Positions 20,401 to 30,481 of a stretch of 43,913 nt of DNA are shown in pieces. The notes beneath the pieces were generated by a model. That model ran no database searches. It was not told the origin of the DNA and saw only the letters and a list, made by a program, of their open reading frames with translations. Origin of the DNA: Bacteroidales bacterium (GTDB lineage: Bacteria; Bacteroidota; Bacteroidia; Bacteroidales; UBA7960). Every line of letters starts with the position of its first letter. The first letter of the stretch is position 1. The stretch lies in contig JAHYJP010000011.1 of NCBI GenBank assembly GCA_019429055.1, positions 1-43,913 on the forward strand, given 5' to 3'. A program made the position numbers and the translations under genes.

Positions 20401-21157
20401 GTTGTTCTGCACCCAATGCACAATTCAGTCCCACACTTATAAGGTCAAGATGTGAAATAGAAGTGAGAAAAGCTTCGGTAGTCTGGCCGGATAGCGTCCG
20501 GCCGCTTGCATCGGTTATGGTGCCCGATACCATTACAGGGATTTTAATGTTTTGCTCATCCTGGAATTGACTGATCGCCATGAGGGCAGCCTTGGCATTT
20601 AATGTGTCGAAAACAGTTTCTACCAGCAAGATATCGGCGCCGCCATCCATCAAACCCTTTACCTGTTCGTAATAACTGTCTCTAAGCTTATCGAAAGTAA
20701 CGGCACGGTAGGCCGGACTGCTTACATCGGGAGAAAGGCTTGCTGTTTTATTGGTTGGGCCAAGTGATCCTGCGACAAAACGAGGTTTATCGGGCGTTAA
20801 AAGATTGTATTTGTCGCATGCTTTTCTTGCAATCCGGGCAGCCGCCACATTGATCTCATATACCAGATCTTCCATTTTGTAATCGGCCATGGAAATGGAA
20901 GTGGAGTTGAAAGTATTGGTTTCAATGATATCTGCACCGGCTTCCAGGTATGCTTCATGGATCTGACTAATGATTTTAGGTTGGGTTAAACTCAAAAGAT
21001 CATTGTTTCCTTTTACTTTCTGACTGATATTGGCAAATCGCTCACCCCTGAAATCTTCTTCTTCCAGTTTATGGCGTTGTATCATGGTTCCCATGGCACC
21101 ATCAAGCACCAGAATTCTTTGTTCCAGGATGGTTTTGATATGCTGGTATGTGGTCAT
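17474..21157 (-). CDS. metH: Cobalamin-dependent methionine synthase
   Basis: Full-length 1227 aa: homocysteine domain ([21 protein letters not shown]), pterin domain ([11 protein letters not shown]), B12 domain ([30 protein letters not shown]), AdoMet activation domain ([14 protein letters not shown]). Confidence 0.97.
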   Translation of the reverse strand: MTTYQHIKTILEQRILVLDGAMGTMIQRHKLEEEDFRGERFANISQKVKGNNDLLSLTQPKIISQIHEAYLEAGADIIETNTFNSTSISMADYKMEDLVYEINVAAARIARKACDKYNLLTPDKPRFVAGSLGPTNKTASLSPDVSSPAYRAVTFDKLRDSYYEQVKGLMDGGADILLVETVFDTLNAKAALMAISQFQDEQNIKIPVMVSGTITDASGRTLSGQTTEAFLTSISHLDLISVGLNCALGAEQLKPFLEILSNMAPFAVSAHPNAGLPNQFGQYDQSATIMADIIEGFLEDGLVNIIGGCCGTTPEHVERIAHLAEKYAPRQIPEPSNNTFLSGLEHLEIRPDSNFINIGERTNVAGSTKFARLIKEEKYEEALSIALDQVENGAQIIDICMDDAMIDAQKAMTSFLNYIAAEPDISKVPLMIDSSKWEVIEAGLKCVQGKSIVNSISLKEGEEEFLRQARLVKQYGAAVVVMLFDEKGQADSFERKIVIAERAYKLLTEKINFPARDIIFDPNVLAIATGISEHNNYALDYIRACRWINENLPHVHISGGVSNLSFSFRGNNIIREALHSAFLYHAIQAGMDMGIVNPALLQVYDEIPRDLLRLVEDAILNRRKDATERLLLYAERVKDQQEDRKENLDKNAWRMLEIRERLSHALVKGKDEFIEADVEEMRQQMAKALEVIEGPLMDGMNKVGDLFGSGKMFLPQVVKSARVMKKAVAYLTPFIEEEKALHGDVSSAGKVLLATVKGDVHDIGKNIVGVVLACNGFEIIDLGVMVPCDKILQVARDEKVDIIGLSGLITPSLDEMVHVASEMKKQEFELPLLIGGATTSVLHTAVKIAPAYDHGVIHVKDASRAAKVCSALISQEKSSFLNQTEENYKNLVFEHEQRNAQKQYLKMEQARKKKFPYVPEQANITKPARPGVHIFDNYSLNEIAEYIDWTFFFYGWEIKGKYPEILEDPLKGEEARKLFDDARNLLKKLIEEQSIRAKGVAGIFPANSEDEDIIIFKDKNRKEEEMRFNFLRIQEIKEEPGKFNLSLADYIAAKESGIEDHLGAFAVSIHGADELADEFKKNRDDYNSIMVKMLADRLAEAFAELLHEKVRKELWAYDTRENLNLSELLKERYEGIRPACGYPACPEHSEKLKIFELLDAEKNAGTRLTEGFSMVPGASVSGWYFAHPRSRYFNLGKITREQVELYALKKNIITEEAEKLLRPNLAY

Positions 21158-21175
21158 TACAATTATTTTTTTTGT

Positions 21176-22132
21176 TTACAACACATTTTCCGAAATCCGG
21201 GTAATGTGATCAACCTTTCCCATGGTGTATATATGCACAAATGGATAACCATTGGCGAAAAGCTCTTTGATCTGATTACTGGTCCATTCAACTCCCAGTT
21301 CTCTTACTTGCTTGTTATCTGTACATTTCTGAACTTCTTTGGCAAGGTCAGGAGGGACAGTTAGGCTGAAAGTACGCGGCAAAACATTAATGTGTTCTTT
21401 TATACTGATCGGTTTCAGTCCCGGAATAATAGGCACATGAATTCCTGCTTCCCTGCATCTCTTTACGAAGTTAAAGAAAACTTCATTGTCGAAAAACATT
21501 TGGGTAACAATATATTCGGCACCTTTATCAACCTTCTGTTTCAGGTAAAATAAATCTTCATCACGATTGGGAGCTTCGGGGTGCTTTTCAGGATAACCCG
21601 CCACACCTACTGAGAAACTGGTGTGTGTTGGATTCTGAACATATTGTTCATGATAAATTCCATTGTTCATGGCGATGATCTGTTCAATTAAACCAGATGC
21701 GTAGCGATGGCCAAGGGGGTTGGGTTTAAACCTTCCGGTGATCTTATCTCCATCGCCCCGGACTACCAGTAGATTTCTGATACCCAGAAAGTCAAGGTCA
21801 ATCAATGCATCTTCGGTTTCTTGTCTTGAGAAACCTCCACAAATGATATGCGGAACCACATCCACCTTGTATTTTGCCTGTATGGCAGCTGCAATGGCAA
21901 CTGTGCCGGGTCTTTTACGAACCACAGCAGGCTTGAGGCTTCCATCGGCCTGTCTGATGTAAGAAACTTCCTCCCGATGATAGGTTATATTGATAAATGG
22001 AGGACTAAAAGGTACTAACTTTTCCAGCGTATCAAAAATGGTATTGATACTGCTGCCTTTTATGGGAGGGAGCAATTCGTAACTGATCCTGTTATTGCCA
22101 TTGCTTTGGGCTATGTGTTCGGGTATGGTCAT
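21176..22132 (-). CDS. metF: Methylenetetrahydrofolate reductase
   Basis: SYELLPPIKG, DVVPHIICGGFSRQETEDAL, LVVRGDGDK, VTQMFFDNEVFFNFV, IPGLKPI. Confidence 0.95.
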   Translation of the reverse strand: MTIPEHIAQSNGNNRISYELLPPIKGSSINTIFDTLEKLVPFSPPFINITYHREEVSYIRQADGSLKPAVVRKRPGTVAIAAAIQAKYKVDVVPHIICGGFSRQETEDALIDLDFLGIRNLLVVRGDGDKITGRFKPNPLGHRYASGLIEQIIAMNNGIYHEQYVQNPTHTSFSVGVAGYPEKHPEAPNRDEDLFYLKQKVDKGAEYIVTQMFFDNEVFFNFVKRCREAGIHVPIIPGLKPISIKEHINVLPRTFSLTVPPDLAKEVQKCTDNKQVRELGVEWTSNQIKELFANGYPFVHIYTMGKVDHITRISENVL

Positions 22133-22168
22133 GGGGGGTAATGGGTTATTAAGTTATTAGGTTAATGG

Positions 22169-22282
22169 GGAAATAAGAAAGTAAGAAAGTAAGAAAATAG
22201 GTAACTGAGTGACAGGTGCATAAGTAAATAGTTTTTAAATTAATTTGCTTCGGACTTCGGACTTCAAGCTTCTGACTTCTTT
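22169..22282. repeat. Short-period low-complexity repeats in the hom-metF gap (period ~8 agtaagaa; period 7 cttcgga)
   Basis: aataagaaagtaagaaagtaagaaaatag and cttcggacttcggacttcaagcttctgacttc. Confidence 0.7.
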
Positions 22283-23481
22283 CCCGGAATATCAAAAAAC
22301 GCCAGAAACACATCCAATGTTTGAATCAGTTTCCTGATATGTATGAGATTGGAGAGTTTGATGGTGCCAATTACGTAGTTATAATTGTGTGAAGAAAGTT
22401 TTTCATCGATGGTATCAAACTCAAAATGGCTGAAGTCCAGCAGGTTCTTAAAGCGTAAATAAACTTTCACCACCACATCGTTAGTATGTTTAGGGATAGA
22501 AAAGTATTTGCGCTTTTTATATTCATACCTGTATCCGTGCATGCGGGCAGTAATATCCGAGAGTACTGAACTTCCGGTAGGATGCCCACCGGCACCTTTT
22601 CCGAACATGAACTGTTTCTCGTAGAAGGATCCTTCGATGATCACTCCGTTGTATTCATTTTCTACATTGAAAATGTATTCATCTTCAGTGACCATTTTAG
22701 GCATTACCATCAGGTTAAAGCTTTTTCCATTGATTTTGGTGGCCTGTGCCACCAATTTTAAACGATAACCTTTTTCCTTTGCAAAACGAATATCGCCTGC
22801 CTGCAGGTTGGATATTCCACTTACAAAAACTTCGTCAGGATTAACGATGGTTCCAAAACCATGCAAGGCAAGGATTACCAGCTTGTAAAGCGAGTCCCAG
22901 CCGCCCATATCCAGTGAGGGATCGGTCTCCGCAAAACCTAACTCCTGGGCTTCTTTTACCGATTCCGGATAGTTTTTGTTCTCATTAAAAACTTTTGAAA
23001 GCACAAAATTGGATGAGCCATTGAGGATTCCGGTTATGGAAAGCAAAAGGTCATTGTCGTAATACTCTTCCAGATTTCTTATGACTGGTATTGAGCCACA
23101 GGCTGATGCATCGTATAATAATGCTGACCCCGTTTCTTTTTGAAGCTCAATAAGTTCGGGAAGATGTTTTGCAAGCATTTTCTTGTTGCCCGATACAACA
23201 CTTTTGCCTTTTTGCAGAGCCCGGCTTACGATGTGAAAGGCTTCTTCCGAATCATTGATAAGTTCCACCACCAGGTTTATTTCGGGGTCGTTAAGAATAT
23301 CATCTGCATTAACTGTAAAATGCGTTTTGGGTATGCTTCTTTCCTTTTTCGGATCCAGAATACATATCTTTCTTACCTCAGCATTCGTGGTATGACTGTG
23401 CTGAAGCACATGAAAAAGTCCTTCGCCTACCACGCCAAAGCCGAAGAGCCCAATGATCTGTTTGTTATTGTGGTGTGTCAT
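22264..23481 (-). CDS. hom: Homoserine dehydrogenase
   Basis: GLFGFGVVGEGL; NKKMLAKH; ASACGSIPVIRNLEEYYDND; GILNGSSNFVLSK; AQELGFAETDPSLDMGGWDSLYKLVILA. Confidence 0.92.
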   Translation of the reverse strand: MTHHNNKQIIGLFGFGVVGEGLFHVLQHSHTTNAEVRKICILDPKKERSIPKTHFTVNADDILNDPEINLVVELINDSEEAFHIVSRALQKGKSVVSGNKKMLAKHLPELIELQKETGSALLYDASACGSIPVIRNLEEYYDNDLLLSITGILNGSSNFVLSKVFNENKNYPESVKEAQELGFAETDPSLDMGGWDSLYKLVILALHGFGTIVNPDEVFVSGISNLQAGDIRFAKEKGYRLKLVAQATKINGKSFNLMVMPKMVTEDEYIFNVENEYNGVIIEGSFYEKQFMFGKGAGGHPTGSSVLSDITARMHGYRYEYKKRKYFSIPKHTNDVVVKVYLRFKNLLDFSHFEFDTIDEKLSSHNYNYVIGTIKLSNLIHIRKLIQTLDVFLAFFDIPGKKSEA

Positions 23482-23498
23482 TTTCAGAGGTTTTTGAT

Positions 23499-23584
23499 GG
23501 AACGCGGATTACGCTGATCAGTATTTATTTAAGACGATTTATAAATCTTATTGTATTATAACCGATCAGCGTCATCTGCGTTCC
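23499..23584. repeat. Imperfect inverted repeat filling most of the metY-hom gap
   Basis: GGAACGCGGATTACGCTGATCAGT (23499-23522) versus reverse complement of 23561-23584, GGAACGCAGATGACGCTGATCGGT. Confidence 0.8.
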
Positions 23585-23593
23585 TTAGTTAGT

Positions 23594-24926
<1,333 letters not shown>

Positions 24927-24980
24927 TGAGAAAGTGAATTAAATTAGTTTCGAAATTCGAAATTCGAATTTTATACTTTT

Positions 24981-25070
24981 TGCCTGGCCACAATAGGGCA
25001 ATGGCTTCCATTGGAAGTCAGAAAGATATTGCCCGGGACTGATCAGAATTCAGTGATCAGCAGCCAGGCA
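24981..25070 (-). other. Structured palindromic element (predicted three-way junction) in the metY leader
   Basis: TGCCTGGC/GCCAGGCA closing stem (24981-24988/25063-25070), GGGCAAT/ATTGCCC (24996-25002/25028-25034), CTTCC/GGAAG (25005-25009/25013-25017), CTGATCA/TGATCAG (25039-25045/25054-25060). Confidence 0.6.
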
Positions 25071-25208
25071 TGCGCATAGACATATGCACGCTATGAATGA
25101 AGTTATTGATGGAAGCTTTTACGGGTTGGTATAACGAAAAACAGATACTACCCGAAAGGTGAATAAATTTAAAAAAGAAGAATTCAGTAAACATGATCAT
25201 AATTTTTT

Positions 25209-25310
25209 GTTTATAATTCCTTTGATTAAGGCAGGTTTTGGCACCTTCCCCCGGGAGGGTGGGTTGCCAGAGCATCAGCGAGCCTGTTCTCTCCGCTCTT
25301 CGTTATAAAC
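25209..25310 (-). promoter_or_regulatory. SAM-I (S-box) riboswitch upstream of the methionine cluster
   Basis: Minus strand GUUUAUAACGAAGAGCGGAGAGAACAGGCUCGCUGAUGCUCUGGCAACCCACCCUCCCGGGGGAAGGUGCCAAAACCUGCCUUAAUCAAAGGAAUUAUAAAC: AGAGcGG...GAUG...GGCAACC...GGUGCCAA..CCUGCC core, and perfect 8-bp P1 GUUUAUAA/UUAUAAAC. Confidence 0.93.
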
Positions 25311-25345
25311 ATCTTTTCAAAGAAGTCCTTGCTGAATCAGCAGCG

Positions 25346-25353
25346 CAAAAGTA
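25346..25353 (-). promoter_or_regulatory. Bacteroidota -7 promoter element TACTTTTG for the riboswitch-met transcript
   Basis: Exact TAnnTTTG match ~36 nt upstream of riboswitch P1. Confidence 0.6.
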
Positions 25354-25394
25354 AAATAAAATTTTTTAAATGTGCATTTAAAATTTTATTTTTT

Positions 25395-26267
25395 TTAATC
25401 CAATAGCTCATAGGTTCCCATACTGAACTGATTATCAAGGTTCTTCAATATTCTCTCCAGCATAATTCCTTCTCGCGTATCGTAATTGTGTCCAAAAGTT
25501 GCCCTTACACCGTATGATATGAACTGCACTGCCCGATCCAGGGCGATGGGCAGGCTGTCTCCCTGTAATAATGAGCCCGTAAGCGCACTGGTAAATGAAT
25601 CCCCGGTGCCGGGGTAATTGGCAGGAAGGTAGTGGCAGGAAACCTTCCAGAAGCGCTTTGTCTTGCTTTCATAAGCCATCACTGAGGTTGTTTTGTTTTT
25701 GGGAAGCTCAGGCACACTGGTAATAACAACAGTTGAAGGTCCCTTCTCTGACAACCTTAGTAACCATTCTTTTACGGTTTCCTGATCAATGGTTTCAATG
25801 TACTTTTCTCCCAGTAATAATGCAGCCTCGGTAAGATTCGGGGTAATAACATCTGCCTTTTGAATCAATCGTTGCATCTCACTTACCAGGTCCATGCCCA
25901 GCGATGCGTATCTGCTGCCATTATCACCCATAACCGGATCAACAACTACCATCATGCCTTCCTTGTAAAAGGTATCTATGAGATGCTCCACTATTTCAAC
26001 CTGTGCTGCAGATGCAAGATAGCCGCTATAAATGGCATCAAACTTAAGTCCGAGATTCTTCCAATGATTTATAAAAGGATGCATGTGTTCAGTCAGATCC
26101 ACTTTGTAAAAATCCGGATATTGAGTGTGTGACGACAAAACAGCTGTGGGTAAGGGGCATACCTGTATGCCCATAGATGATAAAATGGGAATTACGGATG
26201 TAAGTGAAACCCTTCCAATACCGGATAGGTCGTGAACGGCGGCGAGTTTTTTTATGGGGTTATGCAT
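25395..26267 (-). CDS. Pyridoxamine/pyridoxal kinase
   Basis: AVHDLSGIGRVSLTSVIPILSSMGIQVCPLPTAVLSSHTQYPDF; VVDPVMGDNG; NYPGTGDSFTSALTG. Confidence 0.9.
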   Translation of the reverse strand: MHNPIKKLAAVHDLSGIGRVSLTSVIPILSSMGIQVCPLPTAVLSSHTQYPDFYKVDLTEHMHPFINHWKNLGLKFDAIYSGYLASAAQVEIVEHLIDTFYKEGMMVVVDPVMGDNGSRYASLGMDLVSEMQRLIQKADVITPNLTEAALLLGEKYIETIDQETVKEWLLRLSEKGPSTVVITSVPELPKNKTTSVMAYESKTKRFWKVSCHYLPANYPGTGDSFTSALTGSLLQGDSLPIALDRAVQFISYGVRATFGHNYDTREGIMLERILKNLDNQFSMGTYELLD

Positions 26268-26448
26268 AATTGTTTATTTCAATTGTGTTTGCAGTAATTT
26301 TTCATCAAAACTAACCCTTTATTAAAAAATATTCCAGAAAAAAAATTTACAAATCAATTTTACTGGATTATCTCCTGTGCTTTGCAACATTTACAATTTC
26401 AGATTGATATGTACTATGTCCGGTAATTGTCCATCTGTTGTCCATGTA

Positions 26449-26503
26449 AAAAATTAGTTTTCGGTATTCCATAACATTAATTTTACAGCCGAAACTAATT
26501 TTT
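26449..26503. repeat. Inverted repeat flanking the putative promoter of the T9SS cargo gene
   Basis: AAAAATTAGTTTTCGG (26449-26464) / CCGAAACTAATTTTT (26489-26503), one 1-nt bulge; loop contains TAATTTTA (26478-26485). Confidence 0.75.
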
Positions 26504-26522
26504 AATTACAAAACCAAAAATT

Positions 26523-28460
26523 ATGAAAAAGAATCTTACTTTAATCTTTTCTTTCCTTTTACTGGGCTTTTTAAATGTTAACGCACAGCATCATCACGGT
26601 GAATGGGCAAGGCATTTCGATGGAAATGGAACATCAGCTTTTAATAATATTGCATTTGATGGACAGGATATTATTGCTATTGGTCATTATATTGGTTTGG
26701 AGATTGAATACGAAGATCTTGATTTACCAATGGAAATTGGTGGTCAAACATTGATTATTAAGATGGACACCCAGGGAAATCACATCTGGCATTCTACCAT
26801 TGTGGGTGATGGATTTGATGTTGTTTACGATTTTGATATCGATTCAGAAAACAATATAGTGGTTGCTGGATCCATAACTACTAGTATGCCTTTAAAAATT
26901 AATGGTGAGGTTGTATATACTCCTCCTTTTGCCTGGACCTCCCGTGCATTGGTTGCCAAGTTTGACGGTTTAGATGGCAGTCTGATTTGGGTAAGGATCA
27001 TTGAGCCCACAGAACAGTATACTGATGTTAATGCTACAAGGATGACTGTTGATGATAACGATAACATCTATATCGGTGGTTACCACAGCATTGAATTTGA
27101 ATTCCAGGACATAGAATTTGATTATGAAGAAAGCTTTTATTCATTGCGTTTATTTGCACTGAAACTCGACAATGACGGTGATGCAGTATGGGGAAAATCT
27201 TTTCCGTATTCAACAACTGCCAGCGGTGGTGGTTTTGTAACCCCAAGAACGATGGCTTATGTGGATGATCATATTTACTTCGGGTTTGAATACAGTAAGC
27301 CACTTGTGATGGACGAAATCACTTTGCCTTATAGCGGTCAGTATTATTGGCTTGCGCTAGCCAAGATTGATGTATCAAATGGGGATGTAATTGATGTAAA
27401 AGCCTTTGGCAGTGAAGGAGGACAAGGGCTTAGCCGAATGAAGGTTGATAATGCGGGCGAAATTGTGCTGGGCGGTTGGTTCTCACATGAAACAGGTTTA
27501 ACTATTGGTGATATTACTCTTGAAGGTTATGGTATCGAGGATGGATTTGTTGCGAAGTTCAATACCGATCTCGATGTAATCTGGGCAAAGGATATGGGAA
27601 CAGAATCCATTAGCCGCGCATTTAATATCAAAATTGCTGAGGATGACCGCATATTTATTGGTGGTGGATTCCATGCCGAAACATACCTTATGTTTGATGG
27701 CGAGCCGGTTATTGAGCCCGATGATTCAAACAGCCTGGGCATGTTTGAGGTGGTAATTGATAAAAATGCCAACTTCTTAAAAGCTTTTGCATTACACGCC
27801 AATAATGAAATGGGAATGGTTGAATATCGCGATGGTATTTTATTGCCAGGAGATATAGTTTATGCTGCGGGAGCAACCCTTGACAGTGTTGCATTGACAA
27901 GAACTTTAACTGTTTGGTCTGATCATAACCAGGGCTTTATTATGGAATGGGATCTGTTTAATGATGAGGAAATCCAGTTATATCAGGTTACTTTCATCGT
28001 TGAAGATCAGGAAGGAAATGTACTGGAAAATGCTGTAATCACTTTCCATGGAACTGCCTATGAAGAGGGTGCCTATACATTTATTGACCTGGAGCCCGGT
28101 GTTTATGAATACGCTGTATCTCATCAGGGCTATTTTCCGGAAAGCGGGCAAGTAGAAATTGATGATGAAGATATTGTGCATACGGTTGTTATGACAGTGG
28201 ATAATACATCCGTAAACGACTTTGCAGGTAATTCACTCCAGGTATTTCCCAATCCTGCATCAACCCATTTGAATATCAGAACATCTGAAATGGTTACAGA
28301 AATTGTTTTGATGGATGTTAGAGGAACCATTGTAAAAAGAATCGAAAATATTACAAATTCCGTTGTAATTGATCTTTCAGGATTTGCCTCCGGAATGTAT
28401 CTTATCAGGATAACCGGAAATGATATTAATGAAACCCGAAAGTTGCAAATAACTAATTAA
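26523..28460 (+). CDS. Secreted repeat protein with T9SS type A sorting domain
   Basis: Signal peptide; repeated D.DGN.....G.. beta-propeller-like units; carboxypeptidase-regulatory-like segment; C-terminal LQVFPNPASTHLNI...GMYLIRITGNDINETRKLQITN. Confidence 0.88.
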   Translation: MKKNLTLIFSFLLLGFLNVNAQHHHGEWARHFDGNGTSAFNNIAFDGQDIIAIGHYIGLEIEYEDLDLPMEIGGQTLIIKMDTQGNHIWHSTIVGDGFDVVYDFDIDSENNIVVAGSITTSMPLKINGEVVYTPPFAWTSRALVAKFDGLDGSLIWVRIIEPTEQYTDVNATRMTVDDNDNIYIGGYHSIEFEFQDIEFDYEESFYSLRLFALKLDNDGDAVWGKSFPYSTTASGGGFVTPRTMAYVDDHIYFGFEYSKPLVMDEITLPYSGQYYWLALAKIDVSNGDVIDVKAFGSEGGQGLSRMKVDNAGEIVLGGWFSHETGLTIGDITLEGYGIEDGFVAKFNTDLDVIWAKDMGTESISRAFNIKIAEDDRIFIGGGFHAETYLMFDGEPVIEPDDSNSLGMFEVVIDKNANFLKAFALHANNEMGMVEYRDGILLPGDIVYAAGATLDSVALTRTLTVWSDHNQGFIMEWDLFNDEEIQLYQVTFIVEDQEGNVLENAVITFHGTAYEEGAYTFIDLEPGVYEYAVSHQGYFPESGQVEIDDEDIVHTVVMTVDNTSVNDFAGNSLQVFPNPASTHLNIRTSEMVTEIVLMDVRGTIVKRIENITNSVVIDLSGFASGMYLIRITGNDINETRKLQITN

Positions 28461-28489
28461 AGGTTCTGTTTGAGTAAGTTTAACTATTG

Positions 28490-28520
28490 AAGACTGCCCC
28501 GGGAATACCGGGGCAGTCTT
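28490..28520 (+). terminator. Intrinsic terminator
   Basis: AAGACTGCCCCGG / CCGGGGCAGTCTT, 13-bp perfect stem, GAATA loop. Confidence 0.88.
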
Positions 28521-28705
28521 TATAGAATCTGGGGTTAATGTATTAAATTTTAATGTGATAGTATGATTTGATTTCATTGATTTATCCCTTGGTTCATTTT
28601 TTAGTAAATTTACCGTGTGGTAGAACATGAATGATTGTTTTGCATCATTTTCGGCTTTGTTAACCTTTCATGATGCATATTTAAAGGAAGTATAATAGCT
28701 TTTTC

Positions 28706-30481
28706 ATGAGATTCAGTTTTTTTAAAATCATACTTTTTCTTTCATATTTCATGTTTTTGTCCGGTGCAATCTCTGGTCAGGAACTGGACAATAATCAGCA
28801 ATTAAAAAATCAGATCGGGAAACTGCAGACAGATAATGATGTTATAGGGGTTAACCGTATCCTGAACAGAAATACTTCTCTTGATCCTGAATATGTGCTT
28901 TTGGTTATCACCAAAAATCTGCAGATTGCCAACCAGATTTCGGATCATGAAGCACTTGCCGATACCTATCTTACTAAGGGAAATTTCTGGTTTTTCCAGG
29001 GAAACAGGGTAAAAGCCTTTGACAATTATTTTCAGTGTGAAATCATTAGCAGGAACAACCGGCTTGCCAGGTTAACGGGACTGGCTATTATGAACAGATC
29101 TCACCTTGTAGAAGATAGCTCAGAAAAAATTGACATGCTCAAAGAGGCAATGGTTTTTTTCGAACAAGTGGGAGATATTGTTAATTTGTCAAAAGCCCAT
29201 TTGAACACGGGAAATGCATACTCATCATTTGTTCTTGGTGATACAAGTTCTCAGCCTGAGTTGCTGGAATCAGAAGCAATCAAGGATACTAAATCACACG
29301 AAGTAGAGTTTTACAAAGAAACAGCCTTTTATCATTATAATATTGCAAAGGAACTTAATGATTCCATAGGGCATAACGAAGTTTATGCATCGTTGAATAT
29401 CAGGTTTGGTCAGTGGAGTAAATATGAAAGAAATTTTGGTCAGGCTGAAGTATATTTTAAAAATGCCCATGAATATTTCGGTAAGGCAGGGTTGCTGAAA
29501 GGCCAGATTTATGCAAATCTGCAACTGGCTTCCATAAAAATAGAAAAAGCCAGGTATAGAGAAGCGCTTGATCTGCTGGAGTTGGCAGAAAACATTTCCC
29601 TAAGCTACAGTTATAATGATTACCTGGTTTATGTTTACAATTATTTTGTTTTAGTTTATGAACGCCAGGGTTTGTTTGAAAAAGCACTTGAATATAAGCG
29701 TAAATACACATCCAGCCTTGTTAATTATAACGAACTTATCAGCAAAGATAAAATACATGCTTTAAATCTGGAATATACTCTTCTTGAACAGAACAGGATC
29801 ATATCAGAGTATGACCAGCAAAAAAAGGTAAACCGACTGATCATTTTTCTGACATCTTTTCTGGCTGTTTTTGTCTCACTTACCGGATACCTGGCAGTTA
29901 TGAATAAAAGAAGGAAAATCCATGCCATGGAGAAAAGTGTGGAAAAAACCAGAAAGATCAATGAGATGCAACGTACGTTGATGGAAACCCGTATGAAAAA
30001 TCAACAGTTGCAAAAAGAACTTCTTGAGGAAAAGGTGAAAATAAGATCAGAAAGTCTTGTTTTGTTTGCAAATCAGATGCAAAAACTCGAGAATTTTCTC
30101 CAAACCATTAGCAAAGGCATAAAGTCTCTCTCAGGAAGTGCGGAAAGTGAAAAATTTATTGAAAAAGTAAACTTCTTGAAGCTTCCTCTTACCCAAATTA
30201 TTCATGAACAAAAGAACCTCAAGGAGATCAGCTTGTTATCAGAACAGGCCAATCAGGATTTTTTCTTTTATATTGAAAAGAATTTTGATTCGATAACCAA
30301 AGATGACAAAAAGTTGCTGTCATTTTTGATTCTTGACATGAGTTCTAAGGAAATAGGGGAGTATCTTAATATTTCAACTGAGAGTGTTCACAAGAAACGC
30401 TACAGACTTCGCAAAAAGCTTAACATTCCCAATAACCAATCTTTTTTGGAGTTTTATAAAAACTCACTTATTGTTGCATGA
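28706..30481 (+). CDS. TPR-containing membrane-associated transcriptional regulator with C-terminal LuxR-like HTH
   Basis: Signal peptide, TPR-like helices, TM (LIIFLTSFLAVFVSLTGYLAVM), coiled coil, HTH LLSFLILDMSSKEIGEYLNISTESVHKKRYRLRKKLNI. Confidence 0.85.
   Translation: MRFSFFKIILFLSYFMFLSGAISGQELDNNQQLKNQIGKLQTDNDVIGVNRILNRNTSLDPEYVLLVITKNLQIANQISDHEALADTYLTKGNFWFFQGNRVKAFDNYFQCEIISRNNRLARLTGLAIMNRSHLVEDSSEKIDMLKEAMVFFEQVGDIVNLSKAHLNTGNAYSSFVLGDTSSQPELLESEAIKDTKSHEVEFYKETAFYHYNIAKELNDSIGHNEVYASLNIRFGQWSKYERNFGQAEVYFKNAHEYFGKAGLLKGQIYANLQLASIKIEKARYREALDLLELAENISLSYSYNDYLVYVYNYFVLVYERQGLFEKALEYKRKYTSSLVNYNELISKDKIHALNLEYTLLEQNRIISEYDQQKKVNRLIIFLTSFLAVFVSLTGYLAVMNKRRKIHAMEKSVEKTRKINEMQRTLMETRMKNQQLQKELLEEKVKIRSESLVLFANQMQKLENFLQTISKGIKSLSGSAESEKFIEKVNFLKLPLTQIIHEQKNLKEISLLSEQANQDFFFYIEKNFDSITKDDKKLLSFLILDMSSKEIGEYLNISTESVHKKRYRLRKKLNIPNNQSFLEFYKNSLIVA

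Noticed and set aside
24981-25070. Hammerhead ribozyme interpretation of the three-way junction
   Set aside because: No CUGAUGA...GAAA core at the junction on either strand.
25057-25275. 72-aa minus-strand ORF upstream of metY
   Set aside because: Begins within the SAM riboswitch and runs through structured leader sequence; no protein-like features.
25057-25340. Tandem second SAM riboswitch
   Set aside because: Only one GGCAACC/GGUGCCAA core is present; downstream structures lack S-box signatures.
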